This document shows, one piece after another, positions 18,834 to 27,946 of a stretch of DNA of 64,000 nucleotides. The notes beneath the pieces were generated by a model. The model was not told where the DNA came from. It saw nothing but the letters and a program-made list of their open reading frames with translations, and searched no databases. The DNA lies in the NCBI GenBank assembly GCA_964022665.1, contig CAXIDF010000008.1, positions 86,279 through 150,278 on the forward strand, read 5' to 3'. Origin of the DNA: Haliea sp964022665 (lineage in GTDB: Bacteria; Pseudomonadota; Gammaproteobacteria; Pseudomonadales; Halieaceae). Numbering within the stretch: the stretch's first letter is position 1; the number at the start of each line of letters is the position of its first letter. Position numbers and translations under genes: made by a program.

Positions 18834-19622
18834 ATGACCGCCGCTGTCACCGTGTGGGAGCGACGGGAGCGGGTTTTCCTGGTCCTGGCCGGCATTTTCC
18901 TCTGTGCGATGACGCTGCTGAATGTAATCGGCATCACCCGGTTCATTCAGCTCGGGCCCATGGCGCTGGCCGTGGGCGTGCTGCCCTACCCGCTCACGTT
19001 CCTCTGTACAGACCTGGTCTGTGAACTTTATGGGCGTGCCCGGGCCAACTTTCTGGTCAGCGTGGGCCTGGGACTCAACTTCTTCATTCTGCTCGTCCTG
19101 TTTCTGGGCGATGCCATGCCCTCGGTGGGTCCGGAGGCCATGCCGCCCTGGCAGATTCTGCAACTGGCGGAGCCAGTAACGCTGCCCAGTGGCCAGGTGG
19201 TGAGCAACAGCATCGGGCTGTACCAGTTGATCTATGCCACAACCTCCGGCGCGGTGTTCGCCTCCATGCTCGCCTACATCGCCGCGCAGTACTGCGATGT
19301 GCAGCTGTTCCACTTCTGGAAACGGGTAACCCGCGGCAAATATCTGTGGGTTCGCAACAATTTCAGCACGCTGATGAGCCAGATGGTGGACTCCGTGATG
19401 GTCATCACTGTTACGTTTGGTGCGGCATTCCTGCGCGGTGATATCGCCTTTCAGGCCCTGCTGATACTGATCGGCAGCAACTACCTGTTCAAGGCAACGG
19501 TAGCACTGCTCGATACTGGCCCGTTCTATGTGCTGGTGCACTACCTGCGCCGTTACCTGGAACTGGGGCCCGAGGATTATGCCGTGCCCGGGGGCAGGTC
19601 GGACGGAGTCGCCGCGGAGTAG
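18834..19622 (+). CDS. YhhQ/QPTR family transporter (queuosine-precursor type)
   Basis: Inner-membrane protein of the vitamin-transporter-like YhhQ family, whose characterised members import queuosine precursors. 262 aa with about six hydrophobic segments (FLVLAGIFLCAMTLLNVIG; VGVLPYPLTFLCTDLV; ANFLVSVGLGLNFFILLVLF; and others). The family motifs PYPLTFLCTDLVCELYG and the C-terminal VDSVMVITVTFGA/GSNYLFKATVALLDTGPFY are clear. The start is the ATG at 18834, 1 bp after the SDR stop; the 18792 frame lies inside the SDR gene. Being next to a PTPS/QueD relative suggests a deazapurine or pterin theme, though the cargo here is unproven. Confidence 0.88.
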   Translation: MTAAVTVWERRERVFLVLAGIFLCAMTLLNVIGITRFIQLGPMALAVGVLPYPLTFLCTDLVCELYGRARANFLVSVGLGLNFFILLVLFLGDAMPSVGPEAMPPWQILQLAEPVTLPSGQVVSNSIGLYQLIYATTSGAVFASMLAYIAAQYCDVQLFHFWKRVTRGKYLWVRNNFSTLMSQMVDSVMVITVTFGAAFLRGDIAFQALLILIGSNYLFKATVALLDTGPFYVLVHYLRRYLELGPEDYAVPGGRSDGVAAE

Positions 19623-19700
19623 CAGCGCGTTTGCCCGGCTCAAACGTGCCGCCGTTACGCCTCCGCGGTCTACGCCGCGCGCACCAAGGCTACTTGCAAA

Positions 19701-19736
19701 CTGTTACAAAGCCGCACATGTACCACCGCGTAACAG
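19701..19736. promoter_or_regulatory. Inverted repeat in the promoter region of the response regulator gene
   Basis: CTGTTAC (19701-19707) and GTAACAG (19730-19736) are perfect 7-bp inverted repeats 22 bp apart. A possible promoter overlaps: TTGCAA (19694-19699), 17 bp, then CATGTA. It may be the autoregulatory site of the downstream regulator, although OmpR-type proteins usually use direct repeats. Confidence 0.35.
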
Positions 19737-19783
19737 CGCGTATCATGCTGCATTCCATGTCACTGAAACACAAGGATGCTGCT

Positions 19784-20530
19784 GTGGCTGCGGCAAACAT
19801 TCTGATAATTGATGACGACCTGCTCTTTTGCAAGGTGTTGCGCTATCAACTGGGTGTACGCAAATACCACTGCGATTTCGTTGACTCCTCCACCCGTGCG
19901 CTACACCGCCTGCAGCGGGAACCCCACCCCGACCTGATCATGCTCGACTACTTTCTCGGCGCACAGGACATGAATGGCCTGCAGCTCTGCAGCCAGATCA
20001 AGACCGTGTGCAATGCGCCGGTGATCATGCTCACAGCCAACGATGACGTGCGCACGACGATTTCCTGCCTGGACGCAGGAGCCGATCAATACATCGTCAA
20101 GCCCTACGATATCGACGAACTCACTGCGCGGATTCGCGCAGTACTGCGCCAGCATGGCAGCGGCGAACAGCGCAATACTAGCGCCACGGCGAGCCGGGTG
20201 CTCGAGTGGGAAGCACTGCACCTTGACCCGCTGCATCGCACACTCGGCGCCTTCGGCAAGGAGGTCGCACTTTCCGAAAAAGAACTGGCGGTATTGTCCG
20301 TTCTGATGCGAAACCCGGGCAGCGCGGTACAACGCAACGACCTGTACAGCATTGTTTACGGCAGAGGCTTCGACTCCATGAATCGGGCCATGGATGTTCT
20401 CGTCGGACGCGCCCGGAAAAAACTCAAGTCGCTCACGGACAACTACTGCATTCGATCGGTACGGGGTGCCGGGTATGCGTTACAGCCAACCCGGGCCAGG
20501 AGAACACCACACGAGGGTGCCCAGCCATGA
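19784..20530 (+). CDS. OmpR/PhoB-family response regulator
   Basis: Two-domain DNA-binding response regulator. Receiver domain from ILIIDDD (acidic pocket), with phospho-acceptor Asp in IMLDYF, Thr in MLTAND and Lys in IVKPYD. A winged-helix effector domain (about residues 150-240) ends IRSVRGAGYAL. The GTG at 19784 has AAGGA 7 nt upstream and places the receiver motif four residues in; an ATG at 19757 is the alternative. The gene overlaps the Hpt gene by four bases (ATGA), so all three signalling genes form one unit. Confidence 0.92.
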   Translation: MAAANILIIDDDLLFCKVLRYQLGVRKYHCDFVDSSTRALHRLQREPHPDLIMLDYFLGAQDMNGLQLCSQIKTVCNAPVIMLTANDDVRTTISCLDAGADQYIVKPYDIDELTARIRAVLRQHGSGEQRNTSATASRVLEWEALHLDPLHRTLGAFGKEVALSEKELAVLSVLMRNPGSAVQRNDLYSIVYGRGFDSMNRAMDVLVGRARKKLKSLTDNYCIRSVRGAGYALQPTRARRTPHEGAQP

Positions 20531-20889
20531 CCACGCAGCAGACCGTTTTCGACAGTTCGCATTTGCCACGGTCTCTGGAGATTGACGACTGGGAGGTGCT
20601 GGAGGATTTCTACGGTACGTTTCTACAGCAGCTGGAGTCGCTACTGCTGCACATTGAATCCGCTCCCCTGCCAATGACGATGGATGAGCAACATCATCAC
20701 GCACACAAGCTGGGTTCCTCCTGCCGTACGGTGGGGGCACCCGCCCTGGCTTCCCTGTTCGAGTCTCTCGAGGCGCTGTGCCGGGACGCGGCAGCCGAGG
20801 AAGCGCGGCAGAAACTGCTCGCAGACATCGTAATATTGGCAAAAACGACCCGCGAGCGGGTTGCATCACATCTTGCAGCGGGAGCCTGA
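20527..20889 (+). CDS. Stand-alone histidine phosphotransfer (Hpt) protein
   Basis: 120-aa four-helix Hpt protein. The phosphorylatable His lies in HHHAHKLGSSCRTVGA (around residue 60), followed by the usual small residues allowing receiver docking. No catalytic or membrane region. It sits between a DNA-binding response regulator and a hybrid kinase that ends in a receiver domain but has no Hpt of its own. The obvious role is to carry phosphate from the kinase receiver to the regulator. Low general similarity is expected for Hpt proteins, but the motif and context agree. Confidence 0.88.
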   Translation: MTTQQTVFDSSHLPRSLEIDDWEVLEDFYGTFLQQLESLLLHIESAPLPMTMDEQHHHAHKLGSSCRTVGAPALASLFESLEALCRDAAAEEARQKLLADIVILAKTTRERVASHLAAGA

Positions 20890-20896
20890 CACCGGC

Positions 20897-23086
20897 ATGC
20901 CCGCCACCAGTTCCATTTTCGAGGCCCTGACCGCCAGCCAACTGGGTGCCATGCGCTGGCGGCGCGGTGTTGGCGCCATTGCGCTCAACCGTGGCCTGTG
21001 CGCCGCGCTGGAATTGCCTGTAGGCACCAACGCCCTGTCCGCAGCGAATTTCGAACGCATGCTCTATGAGGAGGATCGTGCGCGGGTTATCCGCAGTTTC
21101 AATCATTACATCGAGCAGGGTTTACAGGAGACCGTCGAGATTCCGCTGCGCGCACGAACCTCACAAGGCGGCATACGAAAATTCCAATGCGTGCTCAGCA
21201 TTGTCACCGATGAGGGTCAACGCCAGGACGACGCCATGATCATCCTCCGCGACATGACCGAAGCCGAAATAGCGCGCACGGAGACACTGCAGAAATCGGA
21301 ACTGGAGAGATTGATTATCTCCATCTCCATCAAACTGCTTGAAGCCCCGATCGAGCTGATTGACGCCACGATCACCGAGGCGCTGAGCGACACAGCAAAA
21401 TATGTCGGTGCCGATAGAGCCTACCGGTTCACCTACGACTGGGAGCGGGAAAGCTGCTGCAATACACATGAATGGTGCGCCCAGGGCGTCGAGCCACAAA
21501 TCGATCTCCTGCAGGATATTTCCACACGGGACCTGCATTTGTGGACCAGCAATCACAGGAGCCGCTTGCCTTTCATTGTCTCCGCCGTGCGCAGCCGCGC
21601 GCCGGGTGACGCCCTGCGGGCAATACTCGAACCTCAGGGCATACAGTCACTGGCGACATTCCCCGAGCTGCTGGGTGATGATTGTATCGGCTTTATCGGC
21701 TTCGACTCGGTAAACAGTGCGCGCCATTACAGCGACGTAGAGATCATGTTGCTGGAATTGCTGGCCGACCTGATCACACACACCGAACAGCGACGCCGCC
21801 GGGAACAGGAGCTACTCGATACACTTGCTTCCCTCAAGGAATCCCGCAACTCGGCACTGACCATGGCCACTGTGGCGAGCTCCGCCAACGAGGCCAAGTC
21901 ACGCTTCGTTGCCACCATGAGCCATGAAATCCGCACCCCACTGCACGTCATTCTCGGCATGACGGAGTTACTCAAGGGCACAGTGCTGGACGAGAACCAG
22001 CGCTCGCTACTGGATGCACTGGAGTCGTCCGGCCGCAATCTGGCGGAATTGATTGGCGATATTCTCGAGGTGTCGCGCATCGAAAGCGGCAACCTTGCCC
22101 TGGAGTCTGTTCCCTTCTCGCTGCCGGACTTGAGCGGTCCGGTGGAGAAAGTACTGCGCCCGCTCGCGGACCGGAAACGCATCAGGCTCGACTTCCAATT
22201 GACCACTGGGCTCCCCTGCCGCTTTTACAGCGATGCCATCAAGATTCGTCAGGTCATCCAGAACCTGGTGGCCAATGCCATCAAATTTACCGAAACCGGA
22301 TCGGTGGAGGTACAGCTGTCAATGACACAACCCTACCGGAGTGCAGCGCATGACGACTGGCAACTGCGGATCTGCGTCGAGGATACCGGCATAGGCATGC
22401 CGGAAGATGTACTGGCCCACCTCCATGAACCGTTCTACCAGGCCAGCGCCGCTGGGCCTGCGCGCGCCGGTGGCACCGGGCTCGGGCTGGCAATTGTCTA
22501 CAATTTGGTGAGCGCAATGGGCGGCTCGGTTGCGGTGGAGAGCACACTTGGCGCAGGTTCGAAGTTTGAAGTGAGCTTGCCGCTGCAGCCATTTGACGAC
22601 GCGAAAGCCGCCGACAAACACTGTCAGGCAGGCGGCCCGGCACACGTCCACGTGGAAGCGGACCAGTTTGCGACCCGGATCAACGGCAAGCGCATTCTGC
22701 TGGCGGAAGACAACCTGATGAACCAGCGGCTGGTGCAAACCCATTTGAAAGGCTACAGCTGCGAACTGGAGTTTGCGGAGAACGGGGAAGAAGCCGTGGC
22801 CCTGGTGGAGCAGCGCGACTTTGACCTCATCCTGATGGATTGCCAGATGCCCATCATGAACGGCTTCGAGGCGACCCGCCAGATCCGCGCCAACTTGCAT
22901 CAGCAACACAGGCCTCAGCCGGCGGTGCTCGCAGTCACGGCAAATTCGGTACAGGGGGACCGGGAAAAATGCCTCGCGTTCGGTATGGACGCCATGCTCA
23001 GCAAGCCATTCTCGCGTCAGGAGCTTATCGCTACCGTTGCTCAGTGGGTTGAGCGAGCGGCGGGATACCCAACCTTACAAAGCTGA
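20897..23086 (+). CDS. Hybrid sensor histidine kinase (PAS-like, GAF, HisKA, HATPase, REC)
   Basis: 729-aa cytoplasmic hybrid kinase; I see no membrane helix. A PAS-like N-terminal region (residues ~10-120) is followed by a GAF domain (~135-300), HisKA with SHEIRTPLH (His), HATPase with NLVANAIKF, DTGIGMP and GGTGLGLA, then a receiver domain with Asp in LILMDCQMP and KPFS. The GAF domain with Trp/Cys-rich ADRAYRFTYDWERESCC suggests ligand or redox sensing, unproven. The start at 20897 follows the Hpt stop by 7 bp; a codon at 20861 would overlap Hpt. Last gene of the phosphorelay unit. Confidence 0.92.
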   Translation: MPATSSIFEALTASQLGAMRWRRGVGAIALNRGLCAALELPVGTNALSAANFERMLYEEDRARVIRSFNHYIEQGLQETVEIPLRARTSQGGIRKFQCVLSIVTDEGQRQDDAMIILRDMTEAEIARTETLQKSELERLIISISIKLLEAPIELIDATITEALSDTAKYVGADRAYRFTYDWERESCCNTHEWCAQGVEPQIDLLQDISTRDLHLWTSNHRSRLPFIVSAVRSRAPGDALRAILEPQGIQSLATFPELLGDDCIGFIGFDSVNSARHYSDVEIMLLELLADLITHTEQRRRREQELLDTLASLKESRNSALTMATVASSANEAKSRFVATMSHEIRTPLHVILGMTELLKGTVLDENQRSLLDALESSGRNLAELIGDILEVSRIESGNLALESVPFSLPDLSGPVEKVLRPLADRKRIRLDFQLTTGLPCRFYSDAIKIRQVIQNLVANAIKFTETGSVEVQLSMTQPYRSAAHDDWQLRICVEDTGIGMPEDVLAHLHEPFYQASAAGPARAGGTGLGLAIVYNLVSAMGGSVAVESTLGAGSKFEVSLPLQPFDDAKAADKHCQAGGPAHVHVEADQFATRINGKRILLAEDNLMNQRLVQTHLKGYSCELEFAENGEEAVALVEQRDFDLILMDCQMPIMNGFEATRQIRANLHQQHRPQPAVLAVTANSVQGDREKCLAFGMDAMLSKPFSRQELIATVAQWVERAAGYPTLQS

Positions 23087-23182
23087 CCACGCAGTTTGTT
23101 ATCATTGCGACTGCCGAGCGGCGCAGAGGTGGACAGGCTTCCTGTGCCTCGCTACTGCACCTCGTGGCGACCAGCAGTGTGA

Positions 23183-24280
23183 TCAGCGCAGGGTCGCTAC
23201 TGGCACTGCTTGCGATAGCGGGGCAGTAGGCTCCCTCGCGGCAGCTGCTGCGCGCAGATATTCAACCGCCAGCGCCTCCGCCACTTCGTTCGACGGCTGT
23301 GCGGATGCATCCGCCCTGCGCAGCACTTCAGCCAGGGTCGCACTGATACGCTCAATGTGTGCTCTCTTCGCCGCCGCCGGCAAGCCGGCGCGTTGATAGT
23401 GCACGTCGATGATGCCACCGGCGTTTATCAGGAAGTCCGGGCAATACAGAATGCCGTGCCCCTGTAAGCGCGCACAGTCCTCCGCGGTCGCCAACTGGTT
23501 GTTGGCGGCACCGGCTACAATGCCCGCGCGCAAGGTATCGATGGTGCGATCATTCAGCACGGCGCCCATCGCACAGGGAGCCAGTACATCCACTTCCAGG
23601 CCGAGTATTTCCGCAGGTGCCACCGGCAACACGCCGAGCTCGTCCACCGCTCGCGCCAGATTCGCCTCATTGACGTCCGCGCCATAGACTGCCGCGCCGT
23701 CCTCACGGAGATGACGCGCGAGGTGATAACCCACATGGCCGAGGCCCTGTACCGCGACGCGCAAGCCCGAAGTGGTGGCCACACCCAAGCGGTGTTGCAC
23801 CGCCGCGCGAATGCTGAGAAAAACACCGTAGGCGGTGCTTGGTGAGGGGTCGCCACCGTGCTCATTGTCGTCGATACCACTGACATGAGGTGTACGTGTG
23901 GCCATGCGGCGCAGGTCCTCTACACCGGTACCTGAATCCTCCGCGGCCACGTAGCGCCCGCCCTGGGCATGCACGAAATCGCCCATCGCCCACATCAGGG
24001 CCGGCGTCTTGTCGCGCCGCGGGTCGCCGATGATGACCGACTTGCCACCGCCCATGGGCAGGCCCGCCAGCGCCGATTTGTAGGTCATACCGCGGGAGAG
24101 GCGCAGCACATCGTGCAGCGCGTCCTCATCACTGGCATAGGGAAACATGCGACAGCCACCGACACCCGGTCCGAGGCTGGAATTATGTACGGCAATAATC
24201 GCACGAAGCCCGGTGCCAGAATCACTACCGAAGACAACCAGTTCGTGGCCATCCCAGGCGGGGGCGGAAAACACACTCAT
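23183..24280 (-). CDS. Leucine/branched-chain amino acid dehydrogenase
   Basis: NAD-dependent oxidative deaminase of the Glu/Leu/Phe/Val dehydrogenase family, giving a 2-oxo acid and ammonia. Substrate-binding motif GGCRMFPY, catalytic Lys in LPMGGGKSVI, Asp in AAEDSGTGVEDL, and a Rossmann fold with VQGLGHVGYHLA. 365 aa, the size of Bacillus-type leucine dehydrogenase; whether Leu, Val or Phe is preferred cannot be told. A GAGAGGA ribosome-binding site precedes the ATG. It lies 29 bp after the ferredoxin oxidoreductase gene on the same strand, so the oxo acid product is probably passed to that enzyme. Confidence 0.92.
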   Translation of the reverse strand: MSVFSAPAWDGHELVVFGSDSGTGLRAIIAVHNSSLGPGVGGCRMFPYASDEDALHDVLRLSRGMTYKSALAGLPMGGGKSVIIGDPRRDKTPALMWAMGDFVHAQGGRYVAAEDSGTGVEDLRRMATRTPHVSGIDDNEHGGDPSPSTAYGVFLSIRAAVQHRLGVATTSGLRVAVQGLGHVGYHLARHLREDGAAVYGADVNEANLARAVDELGVLPVAPAEILGLEVDVLAPCAMGAVLNDRTIDTLRAGIVAGAANNQLATAEDCARLQGHGILYCPDFLINAGGIIDVHYQRAGLPAAAKRAHIERISATLAEVLRRADASAQPSNEVAEALAVEYLRAAAAAREPTAPLSQAVPVATLR

Positions 24281-24309
24281 GACAATTCCTCTCCAGCTGC
24301 CTGCGTCAG

Positions 24310-27300
24310 TCAGGCAGCGTTGACGATAGTGACCGTGTCCACGGCTTCGCCGCGGAAGCGACGCAGAAGCTGGGCGCGTTGCCCGGCCAGCTGCTCGCGG
24401 TTGCGGTCCTTGATATGGCCGAAGCCGCGCAGCCGAGCGGGCAGCGACGCCAGTTCCACCGCTTCCGCGTAGTTGTCGTCGCTCAAGCCGGAGAGCAACT
24501 CGTCGAGCAGGCTGAGGTAGTCATCAATATCCGCCCGCTCCTGCCGGCGCTCAGCGGTATAGCCAAAAATATCGAAGCGTGATCCACGCAGGCGCCGCAG
24601 CCGTGCGAGCCAACCAAAGGCAGTCAGCATCCACGGGCCGAACTCCTGCTTGACCAGGTGGCCGGTGACGGGGTCGCGCTTGCTGAACAAGGGAGGCGCC
24701 AGGTTGAAACGCAGTTCAAAATCGCCTTCGAACTGCTGCTCGAGCTTGCGCAGGAACTCGCCGTTGCTGTACAGCCTGGCCACTTCGTACTCGTCTTTGT
24801 AGGCCATAAGCTTGTGCAACACGCGGGCCACGGTCGCGCTGAAGCTACCCGGCTGATCTGCCTTGGGGTCTGCGGCGCGTACACGGTCCACCTGTTGCCG
24901 GTAGCGCGCCGCGTAGGTCGCGTCCTGGTAGTCCGCAAGGCGCGCGGTGCGGTCGGCTACAATCTCATCCACCAACTCCAGGCGCGGTGCTGCGGGCGGC
25001 GCCAGCTCATCCACCAGCGCCAGCACGCGCTCGGGCTGATCGGCACAGCGGCGTCCCCACAGGAATGCCTGTTTATTGAAATTGACGGCCACCGCATTCA
25101 ATTCGATGGCCTCCTCCAGCGCGGCGGCGGAAACCGGCACCAGGCCCTGTTGCCACGCGTAACCCAGCAGGAACAGGTTCGCGGCTATCGAGTCGCCCAG
25201 CAGCTGCGTGGCGATGCGCGTGGCATCAATGAAGAACGCCGCCGAGTCGCCGACCTCATCACTCACCTTGGCTTTCATTGCGCTGGTGGGGAAGCGCGCA
25301 TCCGGGTCGAGGATAAAGGCGGAAGTGGGCACTTCGGCATCGTTGACAACGGCGTGGGTGCGGCCGTGCGCCACTTTGCCCAATGCCTCATAGGTGGAAG
25401 TCACCACCAGGTCACAACCGAGCAGCAAGTCGGCCTCTCCTGCGGGAATACGCACCGCCTTGATGTCTTCCTGATTGGCGCTGACCCGCACATGACTGAC
25501 CACGGCACCAAACTTTTGCGCCAGGCCCGTCTGGTTCATGGTCGCACAACCCTTGCCTTCGATATGTGCCGCCATGGCCACCAGCGCGGTAATGGTCAGC
25601 ACACCGGTGCCGCCCACGCCCGTCACCACGGTGTTCCAGGGCCGCTCAAGCTCTGGTAACTGCGGCTCGGGAAGCGGGTCGAACAGGCCTTCCACTCCGC
25701 CGCCGGCGCCCTCGGGCTTGCGCAGCGACCCGCCAATGACCGAGACGAAACTCGGGCAGAAACCATTGGCGCAGCTGTAGTCCTTGTTGCAGGAGCTCTG
25801 GTCAATCTTGCGTTTGCGACCCAGCTCTGTGGCCTTCGGCAGCACCGACAGGCAATTGGACTTGATGCTGCAATCCCCACAGCCCTCGCACACCGCATCG
25901 TTGATAAACAGGCGTTTGGCCGGGTCTTCCATCCGGCCCTTTTTGCGCCGCCGGCGCTTTTCCGCCGCGCAGGTTTGCACGTATACGATCACCGATGTGC
26001 CGCTATACTCGCGCAGCTCGCGCTGCAAGGCGTCCAATTCACGGCGATCATGCAGGCTGTAATAACTGGTGACACCGTGGAACTGACCGCTCCAGGCTTC
26101 CGGGTGATCACTGACCAGGGCGATACGCTGCACACCCTCCGCGGCAACCTGGCGTATCAGGTCGCCTACCGACAAACTGCCATCAATGGGCTGACCACCC
26201 GTCATGGCGACCGCATCGTTGTAGAGAATCTTGTAGGTAATGTTCACACCGGCGGCAACCGCGGCCCGAATGGCGAGAATGCCCGAGTGGAAGTAGGTGC
26301 CGTCACCCAGGTTCTGGAAGACGTGCCGGGTGTCAGTGAACGGCGCCTGGCCAATCCACGTCGCCCCCTCGCCCCCCATCTGCGTGAACGTATGGGTTTG
26401 CCGGTCAGGCATCCAGGTCGCCATGTAATGGCAGCCTATGCCGCCAAAGGCGTGGCTGCCTTCAGGCACTTTGGTCGAGGTATTGTGGGGGCAGCCGGAA
26501 CAGAAGTGCGGCACGCGCTCGATGGTGTCCCGCGGCTGGGCGAGTGAGCGCTCCTTCTCCTCGATCCAGCGGATACGCTGATCCATGGTTTCCGACTGGT
26601 AGAAGCGGCGGATACGACTGGCGATCGCCAACGCCACCATCGCCGGCGTCAATTCGGCCAGGTTGGGAAGGAGGTCCCTGCCGGCTTCGTCAAACTCGCC
26701 GATCACGCGAGGGCGGGCCGCCACCGGATAGTTGTAAAGCTGGCCGGTCAGCTGGTCTTCGATGATGGAACGCTTTTCCTCCACCACCAGAATCTCTTCC
26801 AGACCTTCGGCGAAGTCGTGGGTCATGCGCGGCTCGAGGGGCCATGGCATGCCGACTTTGTAGACGCGCAGGCCGATTTCGGCGGCCACCGCATCGTCGA
26901 TACCCATGTCCTCCAGCGCCTGCATGACGTCCAGATAGGCCTTACCGGAGGTGATAATACCCAGCCGCGGGTTAGGGCAATCCACTACCACACGGTTGAT
27001 GCCGTTGACACGGGCGAACTCCCGCGCCGCATAGATCTTGAACTTGTTGAGCCGCAACTCCTGCTCCAACGGCTTGTCCGGCCAGCGCGCATGCACGCCA
27101 TCGGCGGGCATCTGGAAGTCTTCGGGCATGACGATGTTGATACGGTCGGGATCGATGTCCGCAGAAATGGCCGAATCCATGTTTTCGGTGATGGCTTTCA
27201 ATGCCACCCAACAGCCGCTATAGCGCGATAACTCCCAACCGAAAATGCCCAGGTCGAGTACTTCCTGCACATTGGCCGGGCTCAACACAGGCACCGAGGC

Positions 27301-27813
27301 ACCGATGAACATGTGCTCCGACTGGTGCGGCAGTGTCGAGGACTTGCAGGCATGGTCGTCCCCCGCCACCGCCAGCACACCACCGTAGCGGGATGTGCCG
27401 AATGCATTGGCATGCTTGATCACATCCATGCTGCGATCAACCCCCGGCCCCTTGCCATACCACATACCGAACACGCCATCGTAACGCGCGCCGGCAAACA
27501 GGTTGGTCTGCTGGCTGCCCCAGACCGAAGTCGCCGCGAGATCTTCGTTCAACCCCGCCTGAAAGTGAATATTGTGACGCTTGAGCCAGGGTTCTGCTTT
27601 CCACATGGCCTGGTCAACGCCACCCACGGGGGAGCCGCGATAGCCGGATATAAAGCCCGCCGTATTGAGCCCGGCGCGGCGATCGCGCTGCTGCTGCAGC
27701 ATAGGCAGCCTGACCAGCGCTTCAATTCCGGTCATGTAGGCGCGCGCCGTGTCGAGGGCGTACTTGTCGTCCAGCGATACTTTTCTGAGAGCGTTGCGGT
27801 TGTCGGTTGCCAT
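24310..27813 (-). CDS. Fused indolepyruvate ferredoxin oxidoreductase (2-oxoacid oxidoreductase)
   Basis: 1167-aa single-chain IorA-IorB-type enzyme that oxidatively decarboxylates aryl or branched 2-oxo acids to acyl-CoA with ferredoxin. The N-terminal pyrimidine-binding part contains FISGYRGSPVGGVD. A TPP-binding part has GIGCHYMA, GEGATWIG and the GDGTYFHSG metal/TPP motif. A cysteine-rich segment follows (CEGCGDC, then further Cys around residue 680). The gamma domain has VTGVGGTGVLT, and there is a C-terminal DUF6537-like region. The ATG at 27813 has GGAG 8 nt upstream; a GTG two codons earlier is possible. First gene of an operon with the dehydrogenase, divergent from an Lrp regulator. 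Confidence 0.94.
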   Translation of the reverse strand: MATDNRNALRKVSLDDKYALDTARAYMTGIEALVRLPMLQQQRDRRAGLNTAGFISGYRGSPVGGVDQAMWKAEPWLKRHNIHFQAGLNEDLAATSVWGSQQTNLFAGARYDGVFGMWYGKGPGVDRSMDVIKHANAFGTSRYGGVLAVAGDDHACKSSTLPHQSEHMFIGASVPVLSPANVQEVLDLGIFGWELSRYSGCWVALKAITENMDSAISADIDPDRINIVMPEDFQMPADGVHARWPDKPLEQELRLNKFKIYAAREFARVNGINRVVVDCPNPRLGIITSGKAYLDVMQALEDMGIDDAVAAEIGLRVYKVGMPWPLEPRMTHDFAEGLEEILVVEEKRSIIEDQLTGQLYNYPVAARPRVIGEFDEAGRDLLPNLAELTPAMVALAIASRIRRFYQSETMDQRIRWIEEKERSLAQPRDTIERVPHFCSGCPHNTSTKVPEGSHAFGGIGCHYMATWMPDRQTHTFTQMGGEGATWIGQAPFTDTRHVFQNLGDGTYFHSGILAIRAAVAAGVNITYKILYNDAVAMTGGQPIDGSLSVGDLIRQVAAEGVQRIALVSDHPEAWSGQFHGVTSYYSLHDRRELDALQRELREYSGTSVIVYVQTCAAEKRRRRKKGRMEDPAKRLFINDAVCEGCGDCSIKSNCLSVLPKATELGRKRKIDQSSCNKDYSCANGFCPSFVSVIGGSLRKPEGAGGGVEGLFDPLPEPQLPELERPWNTVVTGVGGTGVLTITALVAMAAHIEGKGCATMNQTGLAQKFGAVVSHVRVSANQEDIKAVRIPAGEADLLLGCDLVVTSTYEALGKVAHGRTHAVVNDAEVPTSAFILDPDARFPTSAMKAKVSDEVGDSAAFFIDATRIATQLLGDSIAANLFLLGYAWQQGLVPVSAAALEEAIELNAVAVNFNKQAFLWGRRCADQPERVLALVDELAPPAAPRLELVDEIVADRTARLADYQDATYAARYRQQVDRVRAADPKADQPGSFSATVARVLHKLMAYKDEYEVARLYSNGEFLRKLEQQFEGDFELRFNLAPPLFSKRDPVTGHLVKQEFGPWMLTAFGWLARLRRLRGSRFDIFGYTAERRQERADIDDYLSLLDELLSGLSDDNYAEAVELASLPARLRGFGHIKDRNREQLAGQRAQLLRRFRGEAVDTVTIVNAA

Positions 27814-27899
27814 AATCACTGCTCCTGCACGGACTTGAGATTCTGCGCCAGACGGAGAGGATTTGTTATTTGATTTGATGGCCTTTTACGCGATATTGT

Positions 27900-27912
27900 G
27901 CATAAATTATGC
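27900..27912. promoter_or_regulatory. Candidate Lrp-type operator in the ior/lrp divergent region
   Basis: Perfect palindrome with one central base, GCATAA-A-TTATGC. Extended to the right (TTATGCTA) it agrees with the E. coli Lrp consensus at about 12 of 15 positions. It lies 35 bp before the Lrp gene and 87 bp before the oxidoreductase gene, overlapping a possible -10 (TATGCT). Confidence 0.5.
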
Positions 27913-27946
27913 TACTGAAATGTAATTGGAGGATAAAATAACCATT

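Noticed and set aside
23126..23150. Hairpin between the hybrid kinase and the leucine dehydrogenase genes (GAGG/CCTC with ACAGG/CCTGT)
   Set aside because: Imperfect stem without T run; too weak to call a terminator.
24658..25659. 333-codon frame antisense to the ferredoxin oxidoreductase
   Set aside because: Shadow frame; the minus-strand protein covers all family motifs.
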